Below, piece after piece: positions 7,092 to 14,808 of a stretch of DNA of 14,899 nucleotides; positions within the stretch are counted from its first letter, which is position 1; every line of letters starts with the position of its first letter. Made by a program: the position numbers and the translations under genes. The notes under the pieces were generated by a model. That model had not been told where the DNA came from. It was given only the letters and a program-made list of their open reading frames with translations, and did not search any database. The DNA lies in contig JAEZGC010000275.1 in assembly GCA_023437345.1 (NCBI GenBank), positions 1 through 14,899 on the forward strand, in the 5' to 3' direction. This DNA comes from Actinomycetes bacterium. Its GTDB lineage: Bacteria > Actinomycetota > Actinomycetes > Propionibacteriales > Propionibacteriaceae.

Positions 7092-7114
7092 CCGGACACA
7101 TCGGAGGTGTTCGG
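7092..7114 (+). repeat. Second inverted repeat, at the presumed transcription start of the PFOR operon
   Basis: CCGGACAC (7092-7099) and GTGTTCGG (7107-7114) are inverted over 8 positions, with one G-T position, around the 7-base spacer ATCGGAG. The 8-7-8 layout, placed directly after the candidate -10 element, is what a repressor operator looks like. As RNA it would be a small leader hairpin with a GGAG-containing loop. It is distinct in sequence from the larger repeat at 6995-7038. Confidence 0.5.
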
Positions 7115-7141
7115 CGAGCACGCAGCCTGACAGGACGAGCC

Positions 7142-10100
7142 ATGACCCCCTCCCCCCGGTTCCCCGGAGTTCCCGAAGTCATCAATGGCAACGGCGCCAT
7201 CGCGCACGTGATGAAGCACGTGTGCGGCGGGGTCATCGGATACCCGATCACGCCGTCCACCGAGATCGCCGAACTGTTCGAGGCGGCGCGCGCCGAGGGT
7301 CAGCTCAACGCCTTCGGCAAGCACCCCTTCTTCGTGGAGACCGAGGGTGAGCACTCCGCGCAGAGCGGCGCCCTGGGCGCGGCGCTGACCGGCGGCAACT
7401 TCATCTCCAACGCCTCCTCCAGCCAGGGCATCCTGTACGGCCTTGAGTCGCACTACGTGACCGTCGGCAAGAAGATCGGCGGCTTCGTGCTGCAGGTGGC
7501 GGCCCGGGTGGTCACCAAGCACTCCCTCAACGTGATGGCCGGCCACGACGACATCTACGCGATGCTGCCGACCGGGTACACCATCCTGTTCGGCTCGAAC
7601 CCGCAGGAGGCCGCCGACCTCGCGGCCATCGCCTACCGCACCTCGTCGCTGTCGCTGATCCCGGTCGCCAACGCCATGGACGGGTTCGCCACCAGCCACG
7701 TGATGAGCGAGGCCGTGCTCCCCGAGCCCGAACTGCTGCGTACCTACCTCGGTGACCCGACCGGCCGGATCGACTGTCCCACCGTCGCCCAGGAACTCCT
7801 GTTCGGCGCCAAGGGCCGGGTCTTCCAGCTCTCCGCCTTCCTCGACCGGCACGCCGCCGAGTTCGAGGCCGACGACCTGGCCGCGCTGCGCGCCCAGCTG
7901 GCCGCGACCGCCGACCAGGTCGAGGCCGACGACGCCGGCGACCTCGTCGAGGGCACGCTGGCCTGGCTGCCCGAGTCGCTTCGCGCTCAGTGGCGCCGGC
8001 AGTGGCGCGGCGCCTGGCGCAAGGGCACCCGCCAACTCGTCCCCGCCCTGGTCGACCCGCACAACCCCGGCCTCACCGGCCCGGTGCAGAACCAGCCCGA
8101 CTTCCAGGCCGGCGCCGCCGACCACCGCACCCACTTCGCCGCCGCCGTCCCGGCGCTGGTCCGTCAGGCGATGGCCGAGTACTCCGAACTCACCGGCCGC
8201 AGCTACTCCCCCGTCGAGGCCTATGACACCGCCGACGCCGACTACGTGATGGTCGGGATGGGCTCGATCACCGACGACGTCCGTGCCGTCGTCCCCTACC
8301 TGCGCTCCCAGGGCCTGAAGGTGGGCGTGGTGTCGGTCAAGCTGCTGCAGCCGTTCCCCGAGGCAGAGCTCGTGGCGGCGCTCGGCAACGCCAAGGCCGT
8401 CACCATCCTCGAGCGGTCCGACGACACCGCCCTCACCCGGCTGGTCACCCAGTCGCTGTACCACGCCCGGGTCTTCCCCCGCCTCACGACGGCGATCTTC
8501 GGCCTCGGCGGCCACGACGTGCAGCCGCGCCACCTGGTCGCAGCCTTCGAGAACATGACCCGCGAGGACGGTGCGCCGCTGGTGTACCTGGGCTCGCAGT
8601 TCTTCATCAAGAACCCCACCCCGGCGGTCGCCGCGATCCAGGACAGGATGCGGGCGGCGTACCCCGAGACTGAACTGATGGCGCTGGAGACCGGGGCGAA
8701 CCCGCCGGTGCTGCCGTCGGAGGCGCTGCGGATCCGGTTCCACTCGGTCGGCGGCTACGGCACCATCGCCACCGGCAAGCTGCTCACCGACATCCTGGCC
8801 GGCATGCTCGGCATGCATTCCAAGTCGGCCCCCAAGTACGGCTCGGAGAAGTCCGGCGCACCGACCAACTACTACATCACCCTGTCCCCCGAACCGGTGC
8901 TGATCACCAACGCCGAACTGGAGGACGTCGAGGTGGTCGTCGCCCCTGACCACCAGGTGTTCTCCCACACCAATCCGCTCAAGGGACTGGTCGCCGGCGG
9001 CACCCTGATCATGCAGTCCAGCCGGCAGCCGCTGGAGGTCTGGGCCGAGCTGCCCGCCCACGCCCGGCGCGCGATCCGCGAACGCGGCATCCGCTTCCTT
9101 GTGCTGGACGCCTTCGCGGTGGCCCGCACCCACGCCCCCAACCCCGAGCTGGAGACCCGGATGATGGGGATGGCGTTCATCGGCGCCATCATCGGCCACG
9201 TGGACCGGGTCGCCCGCGGCGCCTCGCTGCAGGAGATGGAGGCCGGCGTCCAGGCCGAGCTGGCCAAGAAGTTCGGCCGCAAGGGCCAGTCGGTGGTGGA
9301 GGCCAACATGGCAGTCATCCGCGACGGCATGAAGGCCCAGGCCGTCTCGTACACCGACGCCGAGTTCACCCAGGCCGAGGAGCGTCCGGCGGCGGTCGCC
9401 GCCCGCCCGTCGCTGTCCCAGCTGATGACCCCCGCGGTCAGCCAGGCGCGGGCGACCGGGCTGTTCGACCCCGGCTACTACGACGACATCATGGCCCGCC
9501 CGTTCCGTGAGGGCACCATCGACGAGGCCCCCGTCCTGCCGGGCACCGGCCTGTTCATGCCGATCGGCACCGCCGCGGTGAAGAACAAGGGCATGTTCCG
9601 GCGCACCGTCCCGGTCTTCGACGCCGCCTCCTGCACCGCGTGCATGGAGTGCGCTCTTGCCTGTCCCGACAATGCGATCCCTAACACCGGGCACGAGATC
9701 TCCGACCTGCTGCACGTGGCCATCGATGCCACCGAGCTGCCGGAGACCGCCCGCGCCCGGCTGCGCGAGCTGGTGACCGAGTGGGCCGACGAGATGCGCC
9801 GCCGGCTGGTCGCCGACCCGAGCGCCGAGGACATCGCCGCTGTGGCGCAGGCCTCGATTGCGGCCCTGCCGCCCAAGCGGGTGCTGGCCAAGCACCTTGA
9901 AGACGTCGTCGCCCAGGTCGCAGCCTTCCCGGTGGCGCGCACCCGTCCGCTGTTCGACGCGATGGAGAAGCAGAACCCCGGCAGCGGCGCCCTGTTCTCT
10001 GCCGTCATCGACCCGTGGAAGTGCACCGGCTGTCTTCAGTGCATCGAGGTCTGCGGGCCGGACGCCCTCACCTCGGCCGACCAGGACGACGTCCTGCTCG

Positions 10101-12076
10101 GCATGCTGGAGACCCGGTTCGAGCGGCTCACCCAGCTGCCCGACACCCCGGCCCGGCTGGTCGCCGACGCCACCGGTGAGGCGGGCGACATCAAGCGCGT
10201 GCTGCTCAGCCGGGACAACTACTACTCGATGACCGGCGGCCACGGCGCCTGCCGCGGCTGCGGCGAGGTGACTGCGATCCACCTGCTGACCTCGCTGAAC
10301 CGCAACCTCGGCAACGCCCGCCGCACCGCCCACCTGCGCGACCTCGATGCGACGCTGCAGCGGCTGCAGTCCCTGCTCGAGACAGTTCCGGCCGGCACCC
10401 CCCGCGCGGCCAGGATCGGTGACGCGATCGCCGAACTGGAGCAGCGGCTCTACCTGTACGAGTCCGGCCCGACCGGCAACGGCCCGGCGCCGGCGGTGAT
10501 CGCCAACTCGACCGGCTGCTCGAGCGTGTACGCCTCGACCATGCCGTTCTCGCCCTACCTCGACCCGTGGGTGAACGGCCTGTTCCAGGACGCCCAGCCG
10601 CTGGCCGTCGGCATCTTCGAGGGCCTCGTCTCCGGCCTGGTCGACGAGGTCAGGGCGCTGCGGGTGGCCAGGCTCGAGCTGGCCGGCAGCTACCAGCCGG
10701 CCCAGCACGACGCCGCGCTGCGCACCCTGTCGTGGCGTGACTTCACCCCCGAGGAGCGTGCCCTGATCCCTGCGGTGCTCACCATCAGCGGCGACGGCGC
10801 GGCCTACGACATCGGCTTCGGCGCGCTGTCGCGCGTGCTGGCCGGCGGGACCCCGATCAAGTCCCTGGTGCTGGACACCGGCGGCTACTCCAACACCGGC
10901 GGGCAGGCGTCCACCGCCAGCTTCTCCGGCCAGGACGCCGACCTCGCCCGGTACGGCGCTGCCCACTCCGGCAAGCAGGAGACCCGCAAGGAGCTCGGCC
11001 TGCTGGCCGCCTTCCACCCCGGCGTCTTCGTGTGCTCCACGGCCACCGCCTACCACGGCCACTTCCTGCGGGCCGCCGCCGACATGCTGAGCTTCAGCGA
11101 CGGGGCGTCCCTGATGGTCACCTACGCACCGTGCGACACCGAGAACGGGATGCCTGAGGACCTGGCCAACGCGCGGTCGAGGCTGGCAGTGGAGAGCCGG
11201 ATGTCGCCGCTGTTCGTCCACGACCCGCGCCGCGGCCGCACGCTGCCGGAGCGGTTCAGCCTGGCCGGCAACCCCGACCCGGACCAGCTGTGGAGCACCA
11301 CGACGCTGGACTACCTCGACGAGTCGCGCAATCTCCAGCTGTTGACGATCCCGCTCACCCCCGCCGACTTCGCGCTCGGCGAGGTGCGGTTCGCCAAGCA
11401 GTACCGCTGGCTGGCGGTGCACGAGGAGGCCGCGGCGATCCCGATGGTGGAGTACGTCGAGCTGCCTGTGGAGCAGCGGGCCGGGAAGATCCCGTTCGTC
11501 TACACCACTGACAAGCGCAAGCAGCTGGTCCGGATGGCCTGCTCGCCGGGGATCGTGGCGCTGGTCGAGGACCGCAAGCGGCACTGGCTGACCCTGCAGT
11601 TCCTGGCCGGTCAGTCGGAGACCCTGCTGTCGGCCCAGCACCGCAGCGAGGTCGAGGCGCTCACCGCCCGCTACGCCGAGGCGATCGCGGACCGGGAGTC
11701 CTCGCTGGACAGCATCGCCCAGGCGATGGCCGACCTGGCCACCGCGAGCGTGGCGCCGGTCGGCGGCCCGCTGCAGCTCGGCCTGGCCGGTCCGATCAAC
11801 GGGCCGACGGCGCCGGCCGCACAGGCCGCGCCGACAGCAGTCGCGGACCGTCCGATCTGGCTCGATCCTGAGGACCTGGCGCTGTGCAACGACTGCGCCA
11901 CCTGCTACCAGGAGCTGCCGCAGCTGTTCGAGAAGGCGACTGTCGTCGTCGACGGCGCCCCCAAGACTGTCGGACGGATGCGCGCCGGCAGCCTGGACGG
12001 CATGCAACTCACCAGTGAGCTGGAGGCCCGGATCGCCCGGGTGAAGGCCACCTGCGACGCGGAGATCATTCGATGA
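7142..12076 (+). CDS. nifJ: Giant pyruvate:ferredoxin (2-oxoacid) oxidoreductase with C-terminal ferredoxin domain
   Basis: A 1644-residue NifJ/PFOR-type enzyme (usual length about 1200) that oxidatively decarboxylates pyruvate with CoA to acetyl-CoA and CO2, passing electrons to Fe-S clusters. The N-terminal thiamine pyrophosphate (TPP)/pyruvate domain has YPITPST (34-40), Glu70 and VAAR with Arg122. The beta-strand domain II is near 304-440 and the gamma domain near 530-730. [4Fe-4S] clusters sit at Cys831/834/837/841 and Cys961/964/967/971. Proximal-cluster ligands are Cys1037, Cys1040, Cys1126 and Cys1331. TPP/Mg binding uses GDG (1217-1219) and YSNTGG (Asn1251). Extra segments lie at about 213-303, 847-954 and 1053-1119. 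After an Ala/Pro-rich linker (1536-1571), a ferredoxin-like domain has Cys1582, 1585, 1588 and 1638. The start has AGGA 6 bases upstream. The gene overlaps the next by ATGA. Cytosolic; pyruvate is the likely but unproven substrate. Confidence 0.93.
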   Translation: MTPSPRFPGVPEVINGNGAIAHVMKHVCGGVIGYPITPSTEIAELFEAARAEGQLNAFGKHPFFVETEGEHSAQSGALGAALTGGNFISNASSSQGILYGLESHYVTVGKKIGGFVLQVAARVVTKHSLNVMAGHDDIYAMLPTGYTILFGSNPQEAADLAAIAYRTSSLSLIPVANAMDGFATSHVMSEAVLPEPELLRTYLGDPTGRIDCPTVAQELLFGAKGRVFQLSAFLDRHAAEFEADDLAALRAQLAATADQVEADDAGDLVEGTLAWLPESLRAQWRRQWRGAWRKGTRQLVPALVDPHNPGLTGPVQNQPDFQAGAADHRTHFAAAVPALVRQAMAEYSELTGRSYSPVEAYDTADADYVMVGMGSITDDVRAVVPYLRSQGLKVGVVSVKLLQPFPEAELVAALGNAKAVTILERSDDTALTRLVTQSLYHARVFPRLTTAIFGLGGHDVQPRHLVAAFENMTREDGAPLVYLGSQFFIKNPTPAVAAIQDRMRAAYPETELMALETGANPPVLPSEALRIRFHSVGGYGTIATGKLLTDILAGMLGMHSKSAPKYGSEKSGAPTNYYITLSPEPVLITNAELEDVEVVVAPDHQVFSHTNPLKGLVAGGTLIMQSSRQPLEVWAELPAHARRAIRERGIRFLVLDAFAVARTHAPNPELETRMMGMAFIGAIIGHVDRVARGASLQEMEAGVQAELAKKFGRKGQSVVEANMAVIRDGMKAQAVSYTDAEFTQAEERPAAVAARPSLSQLMTPAVSQARATGLFDPGYYDDIMARPFREGTIDEAPVLPGTGLFMPIGTAAVKNKGMFRRTVPVFDAASCTACMECALACPDNAIPNTGHEISDLLHVAIDATELPETARARLRELVTEWADEMRRRLVADPSAEDIAAVAQASIAALPPKRVLAKHLEDVVAQVAAFPVARTRPLFDAMEKQNPGSGALFSAVIDPWKCTGCLQCIEVCGPDALTSADQDDVLLGMLETRFERLTQLPDTPARLVADATGEAGDIKRVLLSRDNYYSMTGGHGACRGCGEVTAIHLLTSLNRNLGNARRTAHLRDLDATLQRLQSLLETVPAGTPRAARIGDAIAELEQRLYLYESGPTGNGPAPAVIANSTGCSSVYASTMPFSPYLDPWVNGLFQDAQPLAVGIFEGLVSGLVDEVRALRVARLELAGSYQPAQHDAALRTLSWRDFTPEERALIPAVLTISGDGAAYDIGFGALSRVLAGGTPIKSLVLDTGGYSNTGGQASTASFSGQDADLARYGAAHSGKQETRKELGLLAAFHPGVFVCSTATAYHGHFLRAAADMLSFSDGASLMVTYAPCDTENGMPEDLANARSRLAVESRMSPLFVHDPRRGRTLPERFSLAGNPDPDQLWSTTTLDYLDESRNLQLLTIPLTPADFALGEVRFAKQYRWLAVHEEAAAIPMVEYVELPVEQRAGKIPFVYTTDKRKQLVRMACSPGIVALVEDRKRHWLTLQFLAGQSETLLSAQHRSEVEALTARYAEAIADRESSLDSIAQAMADLATASVAPVGGPLQLGLAGPINGPTAPAAQAAPTAVADRPIWLDPEDLALCNDCATCYQELPQLFEKATVVVDGAPKTVGRMRAGSLDGMQLTSELEARIARVKATCDAEIIR

Positions 12077-14805
12077 GCAGCATCTCCTTCATCAACCAGC
12101 TCGGCCTGCTGGAGCGGCGGCTGACCGCCGACCCGCGCGCCTTCCGCGAGCTGTTCACCGCCGACGGCATGGAGGCGGTGGCCTGGGAGTTCCGGCAGCC
12201 GGAACTGTCGGCCGAGTTCATCGTCGGGCTGTGGGAGGCGCTGTCGCGCGACGACGACGCCAGCCGCGTCCTGATGCGGTTCCTGTGGCGGCTGCCGGTG
12301 GGCAAGAAGCGGGCGTTCGTCCGCGCGCTGGACGCCCACCTGTCCGACCGCTACCCGATGTTCGCCGGGCTGTCCCACAACTGGCCGGCCGGGTCGGCGA
12401 TCCCGCCGTACATCAGGGAGCCCGAGGACCGCTGCGAGGACTTCGAGCTGGTCAACAAGGGCTACCTGGGTTACACCGACCTTGGTTACACCCGGCGCGA
12501 CGTCGAGCTCTTCGTCTGGCTGGAGGCGCTGCGCGACAAGCAGTGCGCCGAGGCCCCGTGCGAGCTGGGCGTCCTGCTGGCCGGCCACCGCGAACCCCAG
12601 GGTGGTTGCCCGGTCCGGATCAAGATCCCGGCGATGTTCGAGCTGATCGGCAACGGCAAGTTCCAGGACGCGCTGGAGCTGCTGGAGTCGTGCAACCCGC
12701 TGCCGAACGTGACCGGCCGGGTCTGCCCCCAGGAGCTGCAGTGCCAGGGGATGTGCATCCACAAGCAGGCGATGACCATCGGCCAGCTTGAGTGGTTCCT
12801 GCCCGAGTGGGAGAAGGTTGCCGACCCGGACGCCACCAGCCGCCGGTTCGCCCACGTCCGCGACCCGTGGCTGCTGGCCACCAAGCCGCCGGTGGCGATC
12901 GTCGGGTCCGGCCCGTCCGGCCTGATCACCGCCTACCTGCTGGCCGAGGAGGGCTTCCCGGTCACCGTCTTCGAGGCCTTCCACGAGCTGGGCGGCGTGC
13001 TGCGCTACGGCATCCCCGAGTTCCGGCTGCCCAACCAGCTGATCGACGACGTGGTCGCCAAGATCAAGCTGCTCGGCGGCAAGTTCGTCACCAACTTCGT
13101 GGTCGGCAAGACCGCCACCCTCGAGCAGCTGAAGGATGCCGGCTTCGCCCGCGTCTTCGTCGGCTCCGGCGCCGGCCTGCCCCGCTTCCTCAACGTGCCC
13201 GGTGAGCACCTGCTCAACGTGATGAGCGCCAACGAGTTCCTCACCCGGGTCAACCTGATGCAGGCCCACAAGGAGGACCGCGAGACTCCGTTGCCCTTCG
13301 TGCGTGGCAAGCACGTGCTGATCATCGGCGGCGGCAACACCGCGATGGACGCGGCCCGCACCGCACGCCGGCTGGGTGGCAACGTGACGATCGTGTACCG
13401 GCGCACCCGCGCCGAGATGCCGGCCCGCGTCGAGGAGCTCGAGCACGCCCTCGAGGAGGGCATCGAGCTGGCGGTGCTGCGCTCCCCCATCGAGTTCAGC
13501 GGTGACGACAAGACCGGTTTCGTGACGGGTGCGACAGTCGAGGTGATGGGTCTCGGCGAGCCGGACGCGTCAGGCCGGCGCAGCCCGCTGCCGACCGGGA
13601 TCACCGAGCAGATGGACGCCGACCTGGTCATCATGGCGCTGGGCAACTCCGCCAACCCGATCATCAAGGACTCCGAGCCGCGGCTCACGGTCTCCCGGTA
13701 CGGCACCATCGAGCAGCCCGAGGACGGCTCCAAGGAGACGTCACTGACCGGTGTGTACACCGGCGGCGACGCGGCCCGTGGCGGTTCCACGGCGATCCGG
13801 GCCGCCGGCGACGGCCAGTCGGCCGCCCGCGAGATCATCGGGACGCTGGGCGAGTTCGACCCCGCCGACGTGATCGACAGGGTGGTGCGCGCGTCCGGGT
13901 ACACCGAGATGGCCGCCGAACTGCCGGTGATCGTGGCCAAGCAGCGGCTCAGCCTCGGCATCGAGGAGTTCACCATCAGGGCGCCAGTGATCGCCCGTTC
14001 TGCGCAGGCCGGCCAGTTCGTCAGGGTGCTCACCGCTGCCGACGGCGAGCTGATCCCGCTCACCCTTGCGGACTGGGATGCCGAGGCCGGCACCGTCACC
14101 CTTGTCGTGCAGGGCATGGGCAGCACCACGCTGGCGATGAACACGATGGGCGTGGGCGACGCGCTGGCCGGGATCGCCGGCCCGCTCGGCCGGCCCAGCG
14201 ACCTGCACCGCCACGACGACGGCTCGACTGTGGTGTTCACCGCCGGCGGGTTGGGCCTGCCGCCGGTCTACCCGATCATGCGCGAGCACCTGCGGATGGG
14301 CAACCACGTCACGTTGATCTCGGGCTTCCGCAGCGCCGACCTGATGTTCTGGGACGGCCCCGACGAGCGGGTCGGACGGCTGGAGGCCGAGTTCGGCGAC
14401 CAGCTCGACGTGATCTACGCCACCAACGACGGTTCGTTCGGCGTCCAGGGCTTCGTCACCGCGCCGCTGGAGGAACTGCTCAACGCGGCTCGCGACGGCA
14501 AGGGTCGCCCGATCGCCGAGATCGTGACCATCGGCCCGCCGCTGATGATGCGGTCGGTCTCCGACCTCACCAAGCCCTACAAGGTGCCGACGGTCGCCAG
14601 CCTCAACTCGATCATGGTGGACGCCACCGGGATGTGCGGGGCGTGCATGGTGCCGATCAATGAGGGCGGCAAGCTGGTACGCAAGCACGCCTGCATCGAC
14701 GGCCCCGAGATCGACGGCCACGCCATCGACTGGGACAAGTTCCTGCCGAGGTTCAACCTGTTCCGTACCCAGGAGCAGGCCAGCCGCGCCCGGCACGGCT
14801 TCTGA
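12073..14805 (+). CDS. Fused NfnB-NfnA-like NAD(P)H:ferredoxin oxidoreductase (GltD-like plus PyrK-like domains)
   Basis: A 910-residue flavo-iron-sulfur protein. Residues 1-110 are an unrecognised helical domain. Residues about 120-600 are GltD/NfnB-like: cysteines at 158, 163, 179 (GGCPVRIKIP), 218, 224 and 228 (GRVCPQELQCQGMC), FAD motif GSGPSGL (278-284) with LGGVLRYGIPEFRLP, NAD(P)H motif GGGNTAMD (419-426) with YRRTRAEMPA (from Tyr442) typical of NADPH binding, and TGGDA (563-567). Residues about 617-900 are NfnA/PyrK-like: IPLTLADWD, GPLGRP, GGLGLPP, TNDGSFG, IGPPLMM, SLNSIMVDATGMCGAC and a final HACIDGP. They give candidate [2Fe-2S] ligands Asp850, Cys855, Cys858 and Cys874. Nfn enzymes couple reduced ferredoxin and NADH to NADP+ by flavin-based bifurcation. 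The 4-base overlap with the PFOR gene says the two proteins act together. The NAD(P) specificity and direction are inferred. Confidence 0.88.
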   Translation: MSSISFINQLGLLERRLTADPRAFRELFTADGMEAVAWEFRQPELSAEFIVGLWEALSRDDDASRVLMRFLWRLPVGKKRAFVRALDAHLSDRYPMFAGLSHNWPAGSAIPPYIREPEDRCEDFELVNKGYLGYTDLGYTRRDVELFVWLEALRDKQCAEAPCELGVLLAGHREPQGGCPVRIKIPAMFELIGNGKFQDALELLESCNPLPNVTGRVCPQELQCQGMCIHKQAMTIGQLEWFLPEWEKVADPDATSRRFAHVRDPWLLATKPPVAIVGSGPSGLITAYLLAEEGFPVTVFEAFHELGGVLRYGIPEFRLPNQLIDDVVAKIKLLGGKFVTNFVVGKTATLEQLKDAGFARVFVGSGAGLPRFLNVPGEHLLNVMSANEFLTRVNLMQAHKEDRETPLPFVRGKHVLIIGGGNTAMDAARTARRLGGNVTIVYRRTRAEMPARVEELEHALEEGIELAVLRSPIEFSGDDKTGFVTGATVEVMGLGEPDASGRRSPLPTGITEQMDADLVIMALGNSANPIIKDSEPRLTVSRYGTIEQPEDGSKETSLTGVYTGGDAARGGSTAIRAAGDGQSAAREIIGTLGEFDPADVIDRVVRASGYTEMAAELPVIVAKQRLSLGIEEFTIRAPVIARSAQAGQFVRVLTAADGELIPLTLADWDAEAGTVTLVVQGMGSTTLAMNTMGVGDALAGIAGPLGRPSDLHRHDDGSTVVFTAGGLGLPPVYPIMREHLRMGNHVTLISGFRSADLMFWDGPDERVGRLEAEFGDQLDVIYATNDGSFGVQGFVTAPLEELLNAARDGKGRPIAEIVTIGPPLMMRSVSDLTKPYKVPTVASLNSIMVDATGMCGACMVPINEGGKLVRKHACIDGPEIDGHAIDWDKFLPRFNLFRTQEQASRARHGF

Positions 14806-14808
14806 GGA

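Noticed and set aside
7081..7350. Short open frame beginning at ATG 7081
   Set aside because: It has no ribosome binding site and runs out of frame over the PFOR N-terminus, giving Arg-rich nonsense.
11290..11511. Small plus-strand frame inside the PFOR gene
   Set aside because: It overlaps the PFOR C-terminal region in another frame, with no ribosome binding site or homology signature.
7007..12007. A stop-free minus-strand frame of 1666 codons opposite the PFOR gene
   Set aside because: The plus-strand frame shows continuous PFOR homology with every cofactor motif. The translation of the opposite strand is low-complexity Gly/Val/Arg/His/Gln-rich with no motif, as expected from the complement of GC-biased codons.
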